Source: Rhizobiales bacterium NRL2 (GTDB lineage: Bacteria; Pseudomonadota; Alphaproteobacteria; Minwuiales; Minwuiaceae). From it: a stretch of DNA of 64,000 bases. Below, one piece after another: positions 1 to 8,407 of this stretch; the first letter of the stretch is position 1; each line of letters begins with the position of its first letter. The stretch spans positions 2,115,001 through 2,179,000 of the forward strand of contig CP016093.1 of assembly GCA_001664005.1 (NCBI GenBank), in the 5' to 3' direction. A program made the translations under genes and the position numbers. The notes beneath the pieces were generated by a model. That model did not search any database. It was not told where the DNA came from and was given only the letters and a program-made list of their open reading frames with translations.

Positions 1-1
1 G

Positions 2-1167
2 GCCGCCGGCCTGCCGGTGGGCCCGGGCCAGATGCTGGACGCGATCCGCGCGGTCGAGACGGCCGGCCTGCGGCGGCGCGACGACTTCTACTGGACCCTG
101 CACGCGATCTTCGTGAAGCGCCGCGACCAGAAGGAGCTGTTCGACCAGGCGTTCCAGATCTTCTGGCGCAATCCGGAGCTGCTGGAAAAGATGATGTCGC
201 TGCTGATGCCCGTGGTGCATCCAGACATCGAGGAGACGCCGGCGGAGAAGAAGAAGGCGATGCGCCGCGTCGCCGAGGCGCTGGCGCGCGCGCAGGAAGA
301 CCAGCCGGTCGGCGAGAAGAAGGAACTCGAAGTCGACATGTCGCTGACCGTTTCCGACGAGGAACGGTTGCAGGCCAAGGACTTCGAGGACATGACGGCC
401 GAGGAGCTGGAACGGGCGCGCAAGGCGATCCAGCGCATGCGCCTGCCGCTGGCCGACATCAAGACGCGGCGTTTCGCGCCCAAGGCCCATGGCCGCCGTG
501 TCGACATGCGCCGGTCCTTCCGCTCGACGCTGAAGTCCGGCGGCGACATCGTGAAGCTGGAACACCGCGCCCGCGTCCGGCGCCATCCACCGCTGGTCAT
601 CCTCTGCGACATCTCCGGCTCCATGGAACGTTATTCGCGGATGATGCTGCACTTCATGCACGCGGTGACCAACGACCGGGACCGGGTCCACAGCTTCGTC
701 TTCGGCACGCGGCTGACCAACATCAGCCGCCATCTCAGGCACCGCGACATCGACCTGGCGCTCGAGCGGATCGGCGATCAGGTGCGGGACTGGTCCGGCG
801 GCACCCGTATCGGGGCGACCCTGGCCGAGTTCAACCAGTACTGGTCCAGGCGGGTGCTGGGGCAGGGCGCGGTGGTCCTGCTGATCACTGACGGCCTGGA
901 CCGGGACGCCGGCGAGGGGCTGGAGAAGGAGATGGAGCGGCTTCACAAGTCGTGCCGTCGGCTGATCTGGCTGAACCCGCTCCTGCGCTATGACGGCTTC
1001 AAGCCAAGGGCGCGCGGCATCCGGGCGATCCTGCCTCATGTTGACGAATTTCTGCCGGTCCACAATCTTCAGAGTCTCGGCGACCTGACGGCCGCCCTGA
1101 GCGATCTCGGCCGGCGCCGCAATGCGGGCGCCGGCATCATGGCAGAGGCGGAGGCGGAGGCGCAGAC

Positions 1168-1171
<4 letters not shown>
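2..1171 (+). CDS. CoxE-like VWA-domain protein (5' end outside window)
   Basis: The reading frame is open from the first bases, and the in-frame residues before the first GTG (AAGLPVGPGQML) continue the family N-terminus, so the gene starts upstream of the window. The C-terminal half is a von Willebrand A domain with an intact MIDAS motif (LCDISGSM) and a later ITDG strand. This is the CoxE family, which works with a MoxR/CoxD AAA+ ATPase to insert the sulfido/copper centre of CoxL-type molybdenum hydroxylases (established for the CO dehydrogenase system). The next gene starts inside its stop codon (ATGA), so it heads a translationally coupled maturation operon. The partner ATPase gene would be expected just upstream (inference). 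Confidence 0.88.
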
Positions 1172-1491
<320 letters not shown>

Positions 1492-2166
1492 ATGGACCGC
1501 GACATCCTCAGGGAATTGCTGGCGGACCGCGATGCCAAGCGGTCCGTGGTTCTGGCGACCGTGCTCGAGAGCGGCGCCCAGCGCCTGATCCGGCCGGGTG
1601 GAGACGATCCGCTTCAGGCCGAGGCCGAGGCTGCGATCCGCGCCGACAAGCCGGCGACGGTGGAAACCGACGACGGGCAGGTGTTCCTCAACGTCTTCAA
1701 CCCGCCGCTGCGCATGATCATCGTCGGCGCAGTCCACATTGCGCAGTTCCTGGCGCCCATGGCGCAGATGACCGGCTATGCCGTCACCATCATCGACCCC
1801 CGTCAGGCCTGGGCGACGCCGGAGCGTTTTCCCGATATCCGAATCGTCGACGAATGGCCCGACGACGCCATGGCCGAGCTGACGCCTGATCACCGCACCG
1901 CGATCGTCACGCTGACCCACGATCCGAAGCTGGACGACCCGGCGCTGCAGGCGGCGCTGAAGTCGGAAGCATTCTATGTCGGTTCGCTGGGCTCCACGCG
2001 GACCCACGCCAAGCGCGTGCAGCGCATGGAGAGCGCCGGCTATTCCGAGGCCGAGATCGGCCGTATCCATGCGCCCGTCGGCCTCGACATCGGCGCCAAG
2101 TCGCCGGCGGAGATCGCCGTCTCCGTCATGGCCCAGGTGACGGCGGCGCTCCGGGGCGCGGCGTGA
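1492..2166 (+). CDS. XdhC family protein, Rossmann-fold C-terminal half
   Basis: A 224-residue protein carrying the XdhC C-terminal Rossmann domain: a nucleotide-binding-type strand and loop (MIIVGAVHIAQFLAPMA), VTIIDPRQAWATPERFP, LTHDPKLDDPAL and the family signature FYVGSLGSTRTHAKR followed by IHAPVGLDIGAKSPAEIAVS. It begins at the base after the stop of the XdhC N-terminal gene and ends overlapped by the next gene (GTGA). With its neighbour it should form a complete XdhC-type cofactor sulfuration and insertion chaperone. The family is certain; which Mo enzyme it serves is inferred. Confidence 0.92.
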   Translation: MDRDILRELLADRDAKRSVVLATVLESGAQRLIRPGGDDPLQAEAEAAIRADKPATVETDDGQVFLNVFNPPLRMIIVGAVHIAQFLAPMAQMTGYAVTIIDPRQAWATPERFPDIRIVDEWPDDAMAELTPDHRTAIVTLTHDPKLDDPALQAALKSEAFYVGSLGSTRTHAKRVQRMESAGYSEAEIGRIHAPVGLDIGAKSPAEIAVSVMAQVTAALRGAA

Positions 2167-3767
2167 GGTTCGGCCGGCTACCACTCGATGAGGCGGAAGG
2201 GGCGCTCCTCGCCCACTCGGTCACGGTGGACGGCCGCCGCCTGAAGAAGGGACATCGGCTGACCCGCCAGGACATCGCCGGGCTGGCGCAGGCCGGGTAT
2301 CCGGACATACTCGCCGCGCGTCTTGAAGCGGGCGACGTGAGCGAGGACGAGGCGGCCGGACGCATCGCCGAGGCCGCCTGCGGGGATGGTGCAGCTGTCA
2401 ACGCACCGTTCACGGGCCGCTGCAATATCTACGCGGAAGTATCTGGTATCGTTTGCATCGATCCGGAAATCGTCGCGTCGATCAATTCGATCGACGAGTC
2501 GATCACCATTGCCACGCTCCGGCCCTACGAGGCCGTCGAGAAGGGGCAGATGCTGGCGACGGTCAAGATCATTCCTTTCGCGGTCGAGGCGCATCTGCTC
2601 GCTGCCGCGACCGAGCGGGCGACCGGCGCGGTGCGGGTCGCACCCTTCCAGGCGCGGCGCGTCGGCGTGATCTCGACCAGGCTGCCGGAAACCAAGGCGA
2701 GCGTCATCGACAAGGGCGTGGAACTGATGCGCCGGCGTCTCGAACGGACCGGCGGCGAGGTCGCCGAGGCGGTCACCATCGACCATCATGAGGATGCGGT
2801 GGCGGAGGCGGTGGCGAAACAGGCGGCGGCCGGTCTCGCGCCCATCGTGATCTTTTCCGCGTCCGCGATCACCGACCGCCGCGACGTGGTGCCGGCGGGG
2901 ATCGTCGCCGCCGGCGGCGGGATCGACCATTACGGCATGCCGGTCGATCCGGGCAACCTGATGCTGATGGCGCGGATCGGGGATGCGCCGGTAATCGGCG
3001 CGCCGGGCTGCGCCCGAAGCCCGAAGGAAAACGGGTTCGACTGGGTAATCAACCGTCTGGCCGCCGGTCTTGAAGTCGGGCCGGGCGAGATCATGGCCAT
3101 GGGGGTCGGCGGTCTGCTGGTCGACACGGGTCAGCGCGGGGCGCCCCGGGAGAAGCGCGCCTCGACCGCCCCGCGCATGCCGAAGGTGGCCGCCATCCTG
3201 CTCGCCGCCGGCCAGTCGCGGCGCATGGGGGCGGTGAACAAGCTGCTGGCGACGGTCGCGGGCAAGCCGCTGGTCCGCCACGCCTGGGACGCCATCGCCG
3301 CCAGCAAGGCGTCTCCTGTCATCGTTGTGACAGGCCACGAGGGTGAGCGCGTCCGCGAGGCGCTGGGTGACGCACCCGAGGCCATCTTCGTGGAGAACCC
3401 GGACTATGCGGAGGGACTCAGCACTTCGCTGAACGCTGGTCTGCTTGCCGCGCCGGAAGACTGCGAGGCCGTTGTCGTCTGTCTTGGCGACATGCCGCGG
3501 GTGAGGGAGGGACTGATCGACCGGCTGATCAGCGCCTACAACCCGGTCGAGGGGCGCGCCATCTGCGTGCCCACGCGGGACGGCAAGCGGGGCAATCCCG
3601 TGCTGTTCGACCGGCAGTTCTTCGCCGAAGTGCGGGACATTGCCGGCGACGTGGGCGCCAAACATCTGATCGGCCGGCACGAGGACATGGTCGCCGAGGT
3701 CGCGGTGGATGACGACGCCATCTTTCTGGACGTGGATACGCCAGAAGCGCTGGAGAAACTGGCTTGA
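2163..3767 (+). CDS. MoeA-like molybdopterin-binding protein fused to MocA-type cytidylyltransferase
   Basis: A 534-residue two-domain protein. Residues 1 to about 330 are a molybdopterin-binding, MoeA/MogA-like region (VSGIVCIDPE, ASAITDRRDVVPAGI, GAPGCARSPKENGFDW). From residue 339 comes a MobA/MocA nucleotidyltransferase with signature LAAGQSRRMG, then VVVCLGDMPRV. MocA makes the cytosine dinucleotide form of the cofactor (MCD) used by CoxL and xanthine-dehydrogenase relatives, which fits the surrounding CoxE and XdhC genes. The start is a GTG overlapping the XdhC stop. The next gene overlaps the stop (TTGA). An internal ATG at 3177 could give a separate MocA, but no Shine-Dalgarno sequence or break suggests two genes. 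Confidence 0.88.
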   Translation: MRFGRLPLDEAEGALLAHSVTVDGRRLKKGHRLTRQDIAGLAQAGYPDILAARLEAGDVSEDEAAGRIAEAACGDGAAVNAPFTGRCNIYAEVSGIVCIDPEIVASINSIDESITIATLRPYEAVEKGQMLATVKIIPFAVEAHLLAAATERATGAVRVAPFQARRVGVISTRLPETKASVIDKGVELMRRRLERTGGEVAEAVTIDHHEDAVAEAVAKQAAAGLAPIVIFSASAITDRRDVVPAGIVAAGGGIDHYGMPVDPGNLMLMARIGDAPVIGAPGCARSPKENGFDWVINRLAAGLEVGPGEIMAMGVGGLLVDTGQRGAPREKRASTAPRMPKVAAILLAAGQSRRMGAVNKLLATVAGKPLVRHAWDAIAASKASPVIVVTGHEGERVREALGDAPEAIFVENPDYAEGLSTSLNAGLLAAPEDCEAVVVCLGDMPRVREGLIDRLISAYNPVEGRAICVPTRDGKRGNPVLFDRQFFAEVRDIAGDVGAKHLIGRHEDMVAEVAVDDDAIFLDVDTPEALEKLA

Positions 3768-4171
3768 GCGAACTGGAGCAGACGGAACTGCTGAAGCTGG
3801 CCGCGCGGGCCAGCGGGGCCGGACGGCTGGAGAACCCGGACGGGTCGGCGGAGATCCGCAACCCCTTCTGCGGCGATCGCCTGAAGCTGGACGTGCGCCT
3901 GGAGGACGGCAAGGTGGTCGAGATCGGCTACGAAATCCGGGCCTGTCTGGTCTGCCAGGCCTCCGCCTCAATCGTCGGCGAGCACATGCCGGGCCGGCGC
4001 GTCGAGGAGATCGCGAGTGTCGCGGCCGAAGTCGAGAAATTTCTCAAGGATGTCGGCGAAGCGCCTGAACTTTTTGCGCTTTTCGAGCCCATGAAGCCCC
4101 ATCTCAACCGCCATGTCTGCATCCTGATGCCCTTTCAGGGCGTGGCCGAGGCCGCCGAAGACACGGGCTGA
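3764..4171 (+). CDS. IscU/NifU-like iron-sulfur scaffold protein
   Basis: A 135-residue NifU_N domain protein with the three scaffold cysteines and the acidic residue in place: NPFCGD (C36, D38), ACLVCQAS (C61, C64) and HVCILMPF (C119). Such proteins build or pass on 2Fe-2S clusters. It is the last gene of the Mo-hydroxylase maturation operon, starting with TTG overlapping the previous TGA. Molybdenum hydroxylases need 2Fe-2S clusters in their small subunit, so a dedicated cluster donor is a reasonable inference. It lacks the C-terminal Nfu domain and is not in an isc or suf operon. Confidence 0.86.
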   Translation: MSELEQTELLKLAARASGAGRLENPDGSAEIRNPFCGDRLKLDVRLEDGKVVEIGYEIRACLVCQASASIVGEHMPGRRVEEIASVAAEVEKFLKDVGEAPELFALFEPMKPHLNRHVCILMPFQGVAEAAEDTG

Positions 4172-4199
4172 TTGCACATTCGCCGCGCCCCGGTAGACT
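4172..4199 (+). promoter_or_regulatory. Candidate sigma-70 promoter
   Basis: TTGCAC and TAGACT separated by 16 bases, placing transcription start near 4206, about 25 bases before the ATG of the exported protein at 4231. The -10 shape TAGACT recurs upstream of the acyl-CoA dehydrogenase at 41181. Not tested. Confidence 0.4.
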
Positions 4200-4230
4200 T
4201 GCCCCCGAGGGTTCAGCCGGGGGGAGTTTC

Positions 4231-4770
4231 ATGATCAGGGCCGTTTTCTTCGTACTCATCTTGGCCGCGAGTGCCGGCGTGACTCAGGCGCGTGAGGTTT
4301 CCATCGGCGCGTTCGAGGGCGTCTGGCGCGGCAGCGCGGTTTCCGAGAGCGATATCAGCACGCATTTCCGCGTCACCGCGCGCGATATGGACGTGGAAAT
4401 CCGCGGCGAGAGCGGCGGCGGTTTCTCGGTGCGCTGGGCCACGATCCTGCGTCAGAAGGGCGTTCCGGACGCCCCGGTCGAAGTTCTGAAGGAGGCCCGG
4501 GTCAGCTTCGTGCCCGATCCCGACCGCACCAAGGTCTGGCGTTCGGCGCGCGGCGGCGATCCGATGAGCGGGGAAGGCTACTACTGGGCCCGGCTGGAGG
4601 AGCAGACGCTGACCGTTTACGGCCTGGGGGTGGCGGCGGACGGCACGGCTGAGCTGCAGGTCTACCGCCGCACGCTCACCGATCTCGGCATGGAGCTGGA
4701 GTTCATCCGTACCGTCGACGGGGAGCCGGTGCGTACGGCCCGCGGCAAGCTGATCAAGTTCGCGAAGTAG
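4231..4770 (+). CDS. Exported protein of unknown function
   Basis: A 179-residue protein. Residues 1-20 (MIRAVFFVLILAASAGVTQA) form a clear Sec signal peptide with a cleavage site after TQA. The mature part is rich in beta-strand-like alternation (GVWRGSAVSES, FRVTARDMDVEIRGE, RTVDGEPVRTARGKL), suggesting a lipocalin-like or beta-barrel fold, but I recognise no family. No catalytic motif is visible. It stands alone behind its own candidate promoter and 17 bases ahead of the next gene. Periplasmic location is inferred from the signal peptide. Confidence 0.75.
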   Translation: MIRAVFFVLILAASAGVTQAREVSIGAFEGVWRGSAVSESDISTHFRVTARDMDVEIRGESGGGFSVRWATILRQKGVPDAPVEVLKEARVSFVPDPDRTKVWRSARGGDPMSGEGYYWARLEEQTLTVYGLGVAADGTAELQVYRRTLTDLGMELEFIRTVDGEPVRTARGKLIKFAK

Positions 4771-4787
4771 CACGCGGCGCGGCAGCC

Positions 4788-5651
4788 GTGTTCGAACTGC
4801 TCGCGGTCGTCGACTTCTCCGCTGCCGCGAGCCCGGGTCCGAAGCGGCCCACGAAGGATCGCTGCTGGGCCGCGATCGCTGTCCGGGGACGCCGGTTCGA
4901 TCCGGTCTACTGCCGCACCCGGCAGGATCTGCTGGAACTGCTGTACGGGGCACTGGAGAAGGCCGCTGGACCGGCTCTGATCGCCTGGGATTTTCCCTTC
5001 GGCTATCCGGTCGGCAGCGGGCTGGGCGGCGGCCGAACAGCGGCGGAATTGCTCTTCGGGCTGGTCGAGGACGGACCGAAGGACGCCAACAACCGCTTCG
5101 ACGTGGCGGACCGGCTCAATCGCCGGATGGGCAACCCGCCCGGCCCGTTCTGGGGGCGGCCTCGAACGCAGGCGGCGGAAACGGTGTACGAGACACGCCC
5201 GTCATTCGGCCATCATGCCTTTGCGGAGTGGCGTCTGGTAGAGCGCCAGGTTCGGGAGGCCGGACACAAGTCCATCCAGAGCGTCTGGAAACTCGCCTAT
5301 GCCGGCTCAGTGGGCAGCCAGGCCGTCATGGGACTTGCCCTGATCGAACGACTGAACCGCAGCCTCGATCCGGCGCGGCGCACGCTCTACTGGCCGTTCG
5401 AGACGGGCTGGAACGCCGATCTCGATGGCGTGGTGCATGTCGAGTGCTGGCCCACTCTGTTTCCGTTCGAGGACCAGCCTTACGCCATCCGCGACGCGCG
5501 GCAGGTGGCCGCGACCCGCGATGGTCTGCTGGGTGCGCAGAACGAGGGATATCTTGTCGACATGCTCGCTGCGCCTGCGTCGCTGACGGCGGCGGAACGG
5601 GAAGCGGTCACGACCGAGGAGGGCTGGATCCTGGGCTTTCCGTCTCGCTGA
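4788..5651 (+). CDS. Conserved protein of unknown function, possibly RNase H-like fold
   Basis: A 287-residue soluble protein starting at GTG. The N-terminus (AVVDFSAAASPGPKRPTKDR) resembles a family often labelled, without experiment, as a molybdopterin-guanine-dinucleotide or CbiG-like protein in alphaproteobacteria. The acidic residue at the end of the first hydrophobic strand (VVD) and a later AWDFPFGYP strand recall DUF429/RNase H-like folds, but this is a guess. WPFETGW and HVECWPTLFP are likely conserved motifs. The last 44 bases overlap the convergent cca gene. Function unknown. Confidence 0.7.
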   Translation: MFELLAVVDFSAAASPGPKRPTKDRCWAAIAVRGRRFDPVYCRTRQDLLELLYGALEKAAGPALIAWDFPFGYPVGSGLGGGRTAAELLFGLVEDGPKDANNRFDVADRLNRRMGNPPGPFWGRPRTQAAETVYETRPSFGHHAFAEWRLVERQVREAGHKSIQSVWKLAYAGSVGSQAVMGLALIERLNRSLDPARRTLYWPFETGWNADLDGVVHVECWPTLFPFEDQPYAIRDARQVAATRDGLLGAQNEGYLVDMLAAPASLTAAEREAVTTEEGWILGFPSR

Positions 5652-6843
5652 TCCGCCGTTCGAGCTCGGCGAGGCAGGCCTCCCGGTCGGCTGTGAAGTC
5701 CCCCGCGATCCACCAGTCCTCGACAGCCTTCAGCAATTCGCCGACCGGCGGGCCGGCTTTGATGCGGCGCGCCGTTGCGTGGCGTCCGCTGAGGGGGAAC
5801 TTCGGCGGGCGCCAGTTCCGAGCGGTCTCCCCCGCCTCCGGCGTGACCGCCCCGCCCCGGGCGTGCGCCAGTGCGAGCCGGTCCGCTGCGGCCTCTCCGC
5901 CCGAACGATAGACGACCCTGCGGATCGCCGCGGCGTCGGTGCCGGCGTCCTCGGGCAGGGGGGCCACGGCATTCACGACGCGTCCGGCCTCGCGGCGCGA
6001 AAGCTTCCACCGTCTCGTGACATCCCCGGCGGTGTCGGCGTCGGCCTCCGGCAGCAATGCCGCAAGCCTGAGTTCCGCGTCGCACGCGCCAGGCAGCGCG
6101 TCGGAGACGGAGAGGTCGCGGCATTCGGGCAGCAAACGGGCCAGGATGCCACTTTTTTCCATCCCGTGCAGCGTCTCGGCCGCCCAGGGCCCGGCCAGCA
6201 GTCGCTTCGTCTCGTGCCAGACACGCTCGGCCGACAGCCGTTCGAGCCCCTCCGCCAGCGCGGCGCAGGCCTCGAGGCCCGGCGGGTCGAGGTCGAGTCC
6301 GATCTGGGCGTGAAAGCGGAAGAAGCGCAGGATTCTCAGATAGTCCTCGCGGATGCGGGTCGCCGCATCGCCGACGAAACGCAGCCGGCGCGCGCGCGCA
6401 TCGTCGAGGCCCCGGCCGGTCGGGTCGTACAATTGTCCAGCGTGGTCGGCATAAAGAGCATTGACGGTGAAGTCCCGCCGCGCGGCGTCCTCGGCCCAGT
6501 CGGTCGTGAACCCCACGACTGCCCGGCGGCCGTCGGTCTCGACGTCGCGCCGCAGGGTCGTGACCTCGACGCCCTGACCCTCCAGCGCGGCTGTCACCGT
6601 GCCGTGCTCGACGCCGGTGGGCACCGCCTTGATGCCGGCCTGCTGCAGCGCCTCGATCACGCGCTCCGGCAACAGGGTGGTGGCGATGTCGATGTCGCCG
6701 GTCGGCCGGCCCAGAACCCAGTCGCGGACGCAGCCGCCGACATAGCGCGCCTCGCCGCCGGCAGCCTCGAGAGCCGCCAGCACGCGTCCCACGGCCCGAT
6801 TCCCGCGCCAGGGCGGCGGGGCAGGGGGCGCCCCCCGGGTCAT
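5608..6843 (-). CDS. cca: CCA-adding tRNA nucleotidyltransferase
   Basis: A 411-residue class II tRNA nucleotidyltransferase that adds or repairs the 3' CCA of tRNA. The head domain carries YVGGCVRDWVLG, the metal-binding DIDIATT, the RRDFTVNALY motif and the YDPTGRGLDD turn, followed by RFVGDAATRIREDYLRILRFFRF, which here is seen as two short blocks. The C-terminal region is divergent, as usual in alphaproteobacteria. It is the last gene of a minus-strand operon: its ATG overlaps the stop of the small membrane gene ahead of it. Its 3' end overlaps the convergent gene at 4788-5651 by 44 bases. Confidence 0.96.
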   Translation of the reverse strand: MTRGAPPAPPPWRGNRAVGRVLAALEAAGGEARYVGGCVRDWVLGRPTGDIDIATTLLPERVIEALQQAGIKAVPTGVEHGTVTAALEGQGVEVTTLRRDVETDGRRAVVGFTTDWAEDAARRDFTVNALYADHAGQLYDPTGRGLDDARARRLRFVGDAATRIREDYLRILRFFRFHAQIGLDLDPPGLEACAALAEGLERLSAERVWHETKRLLAGPWAAETLHGMEKSGILARLLPECRDLSVSDALPGACDAELRLAALLPEADADTAGDVTRRWKLSRREAGRVVNAVAPLPEDAGTDAAAIRRVVYRSGGEAAADRLALAHARGGAVTPEAGETARNWRPPKFPLSGRHATARRIKAGPPVGELLKAVEDWWIAGDFTADREACLAELERRISETESPGSSPPRS

Positions 6844-7103
6844 TCGGCGGGCCGGGTTTCCGCCGGCTTGATGACGCCGTCCTCGTAGCGGGGCGGGATG
6901 TATTCGCCGCCCGGTTCGCTGCCCATCATGAAGGCGAGCACTGCCATGGTGATCACGCTCAACGCCAGGCCGCTGGCTGTCAGCCAGAGCCAGGGGACCA
7001 TGGTGAGCCCCTTGTTTTCCCGGCGTTTCGCGATCAGCCAGTAGATGCCATAGAGCACGAAAGGCAGCAGGAACGGCACGACGTGGATGATGAAGCGGCG
7101 CAT
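6840..7103 (-). CDS. Small membrane protein, DUF6111-like
   Basis: An 87-residue protein with two hydrophobic segments: about residues 5-25 (IIHVVPFLLPFVLYGIYWLI) and 36-58 (MVPWLWLTASGLALSV onward). I start it at MRRFIIHV, 2 bases after the CoA-pyrophosphatase stop; the longer open frame upstream would overlap that gene by about 95 bases. Position between a Nudix hydrolase and cca, and the N-terminus, match DUF6111, a small inner-membrane family of unknown function in alphaproteobacteria. No enzymatic motif. Confidence 0.8.
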   Translation of the reverse strand: MRRFIIHVVPFLLPFVLYGIYWLIAKRRENKGLTMVPWLWLTASGLALSVITMAVLAFMMGSEPGGEYIPPRYEDGVIKPAETRPAE

Positions 7104-7105
7104 GA

Positions 7106-7708
7106 TCAGCCTTCGTCCGACAGACGCTCGTAGAGGTTCATCAGCATGCCGGCCGTCGCTCCCCAGATGTAGTAGTCGCCATAGGGCATCGCCCACCACC
7201 TTCTCGGATTGCCATTGAACCAGCCCGTATGACGATGATGGTTGGCGCTGTCGAGGAGAAAGGCCAGCGGCGTCTCGAAGACCTCGGCGACTTCGTGGGG
7301 GTCGGGCGTCGGATCGAAATCCGGGGCCACGATGCCGACGACAGGCGTGACGGCGAAATTGGTGACGGTGCGGTAGACGTCGAGGCGGCCGAGGATTTCC
7401 ACACGGTCGCGCACGATGCCGACCTCCTCCTCGGTTTCCCTCAGCGCCGTGTCCTCCGGCGATTCGTCATGGGGCTCCATGCGCCCGCCGGGAAAGCTGA
7501 TCTGGCCGGCATGGGCGCGCAGATGCGCCGTGCGGCGCGTCAGCAGCACCGTCGGTCCCTCCGGACGGTCGACGATCGGCACCAGGACGGCGGCGGGCCG
7601 GAGGCTGATGCCGCCTGGCGGCGTATCGGACGTCAGGTCGTAGTCCGAATGGCCCCAGGCCGGTGCGGCCGGCCGGAGGATGCGGCTGCGGATGTCGTCG
7701 GGTTTCAT
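7106..7708 (-). CDS. Nudix hydrolase, CoA pyrophosphatase type
   Basis: A 200-residue Nudix protein. The CoA-specific motif lies ahead of and runs into the Nudix box: LLTRRTAHLRAHAGQISFPG (residues 55-74), then the box ending LRETEEEVGI (about residues 74-98). Members hydrolyse CoA and its oxidised derivatives to 4'-phosphopantetheine and 3',5'-ADP. It is second of four minus-strand genes with DUF1285, DUF6111 and cca; this order is shared across alphaproteobacteria. Start ATG lies 5 bases after the DUF1285 stop. Confidence 0.93.
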   Translation of the reverse strand: MKPDDIRSRILRPAAPAWGHSDYDLTSDTPPGGISLRPAAVLVPIVDRPEGPTVLLTRRTAHLRAHAGQISFPGGRMEPHDESPEDTALRETEEEVGIVRDRVEILGRLDVYRTVTNFAVTPVVGIVAPDFDPTPDPHEVAEVFETPLAFLLDSANHHRHTGWFNGNPRRWWAMPYGDYYIWGATAGMLMNLYERLSDEG

Positions 7709-7713
7709 GGCGT

Positions 7714-8316
7714 TCAGTCCAGCGGCCTCCCGTCGCTGCGGCCGATGACATGGAAGCGGCCCGCGCTCATCACCCCCTGGACGGCGACGCCGTCGATCTC
7801 GCGCTCCTCGGCGATGTCGACCAGGTCGTAGAAGACGCTGCGGGCCAGGATCCCTTCCAGCCGGTCGCGGACCAGGACAAGGGGAGTCGGCTCGCCGGTC
7901 TCTGGGTCCACGGGAACCCTGAGCGGATGAGCCTCGTCCAGCGGCGCCACATCGCCGGTATGGGTGCGGAAGACCAGCGTCTGATCGTCGCCCTCGCCCT
8001 CGCGGTACATCTCGCTGACATAGAGCGGCGCGACATCGACTTCGATCGCCAGCCGTTCGGCCGGCGTGACGAGGTAGTGGCGGCCGTCGTCGTCCTTGCG
8101 CAGCACCGTCGAGAACAATCTGACCAGCGCCGGCCGCAGGATCGGATCGCCCTCATGGTACCAGGTGCCGTCGGCGGCGATGCGGATATCGATCTCGCCG
8201 ACATTGGCCGGATCCCAGAGATGCACCGGCGGATAGGATTTCCGCGCTTCCGCGTCCAGGGTTTCCGCCAGCTGGTCGATCCTCAGATGGTTCTTGTCGG
8301 GACTCACGCCATTCAC
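7714..8316 (-). CDS. DUF1285 domain protein
   Basis: A 200-residue soluble protein matching DUF1285: VHLWDPANVGEIDIRI, GTWYHEGDPILRPALVRLFS, HYLVTPAERLAIEVDVAP and a C-terminal FYDLVDIAEE. The family has no established biochemical role. I start it at GTG 8316, which has GGAAGG nine bases upstream; longer frames would run into moxR. It is the first gene of the cca operon, divergent from moxR, with a shared upstream region of about 90 bases. Confidence 0.88.
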   Translation of the reverse strand: MNGVSPDKNHLRIDQLAETLDAEARKSYPPVHLWDPANVGEIDIRIAADGTWYHEGDPILRPALVRLFSTVLRKDDDGRHYLVTPAERLAIEVDVAPLYVSEMYREGEGDDQTLVFRTHTGDVAPLDEAHPLRVPVDPETGEPTPLVLVRDRLEGILARSVFYDLVDIAEEREIDGVAVQGVMSAGRFHVIGRSDGRPLD

Positions 8317-8394
8317 TCTCGGCTTCCTTCCGGCACATCGCCGTAAATTGATCCTGCTCACGGGGAATCGTCTCGCAACCCGCGTCATGCTCAA

Positions 8395-8400
8395 TATAAT
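8395..8400 (+). promoter_or_regulatory. Candidate -10 element (TATAAT) next to the moxR ATG
   Basis: A perfect TATAAT hexamer ends 7 bases before the likely moxR start ATG (8408). Transcription from it would begin at or next to the ATG, giving a leaderless mRNA. The -35 region 16-18 bases upstream (around 8371-8378) is weak, so this is only a candidate. Confidence 0.35.
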
Positions 8401-8407
8401 CATCCTC

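Noticed and set aside
4788-5651. Molybdopterin-guanine-dinucleotide synthesis protein
   Set aside because: Similar sequences carry this label in annotations, but no nucleotidyltransferase motif is present, so I left the function open.
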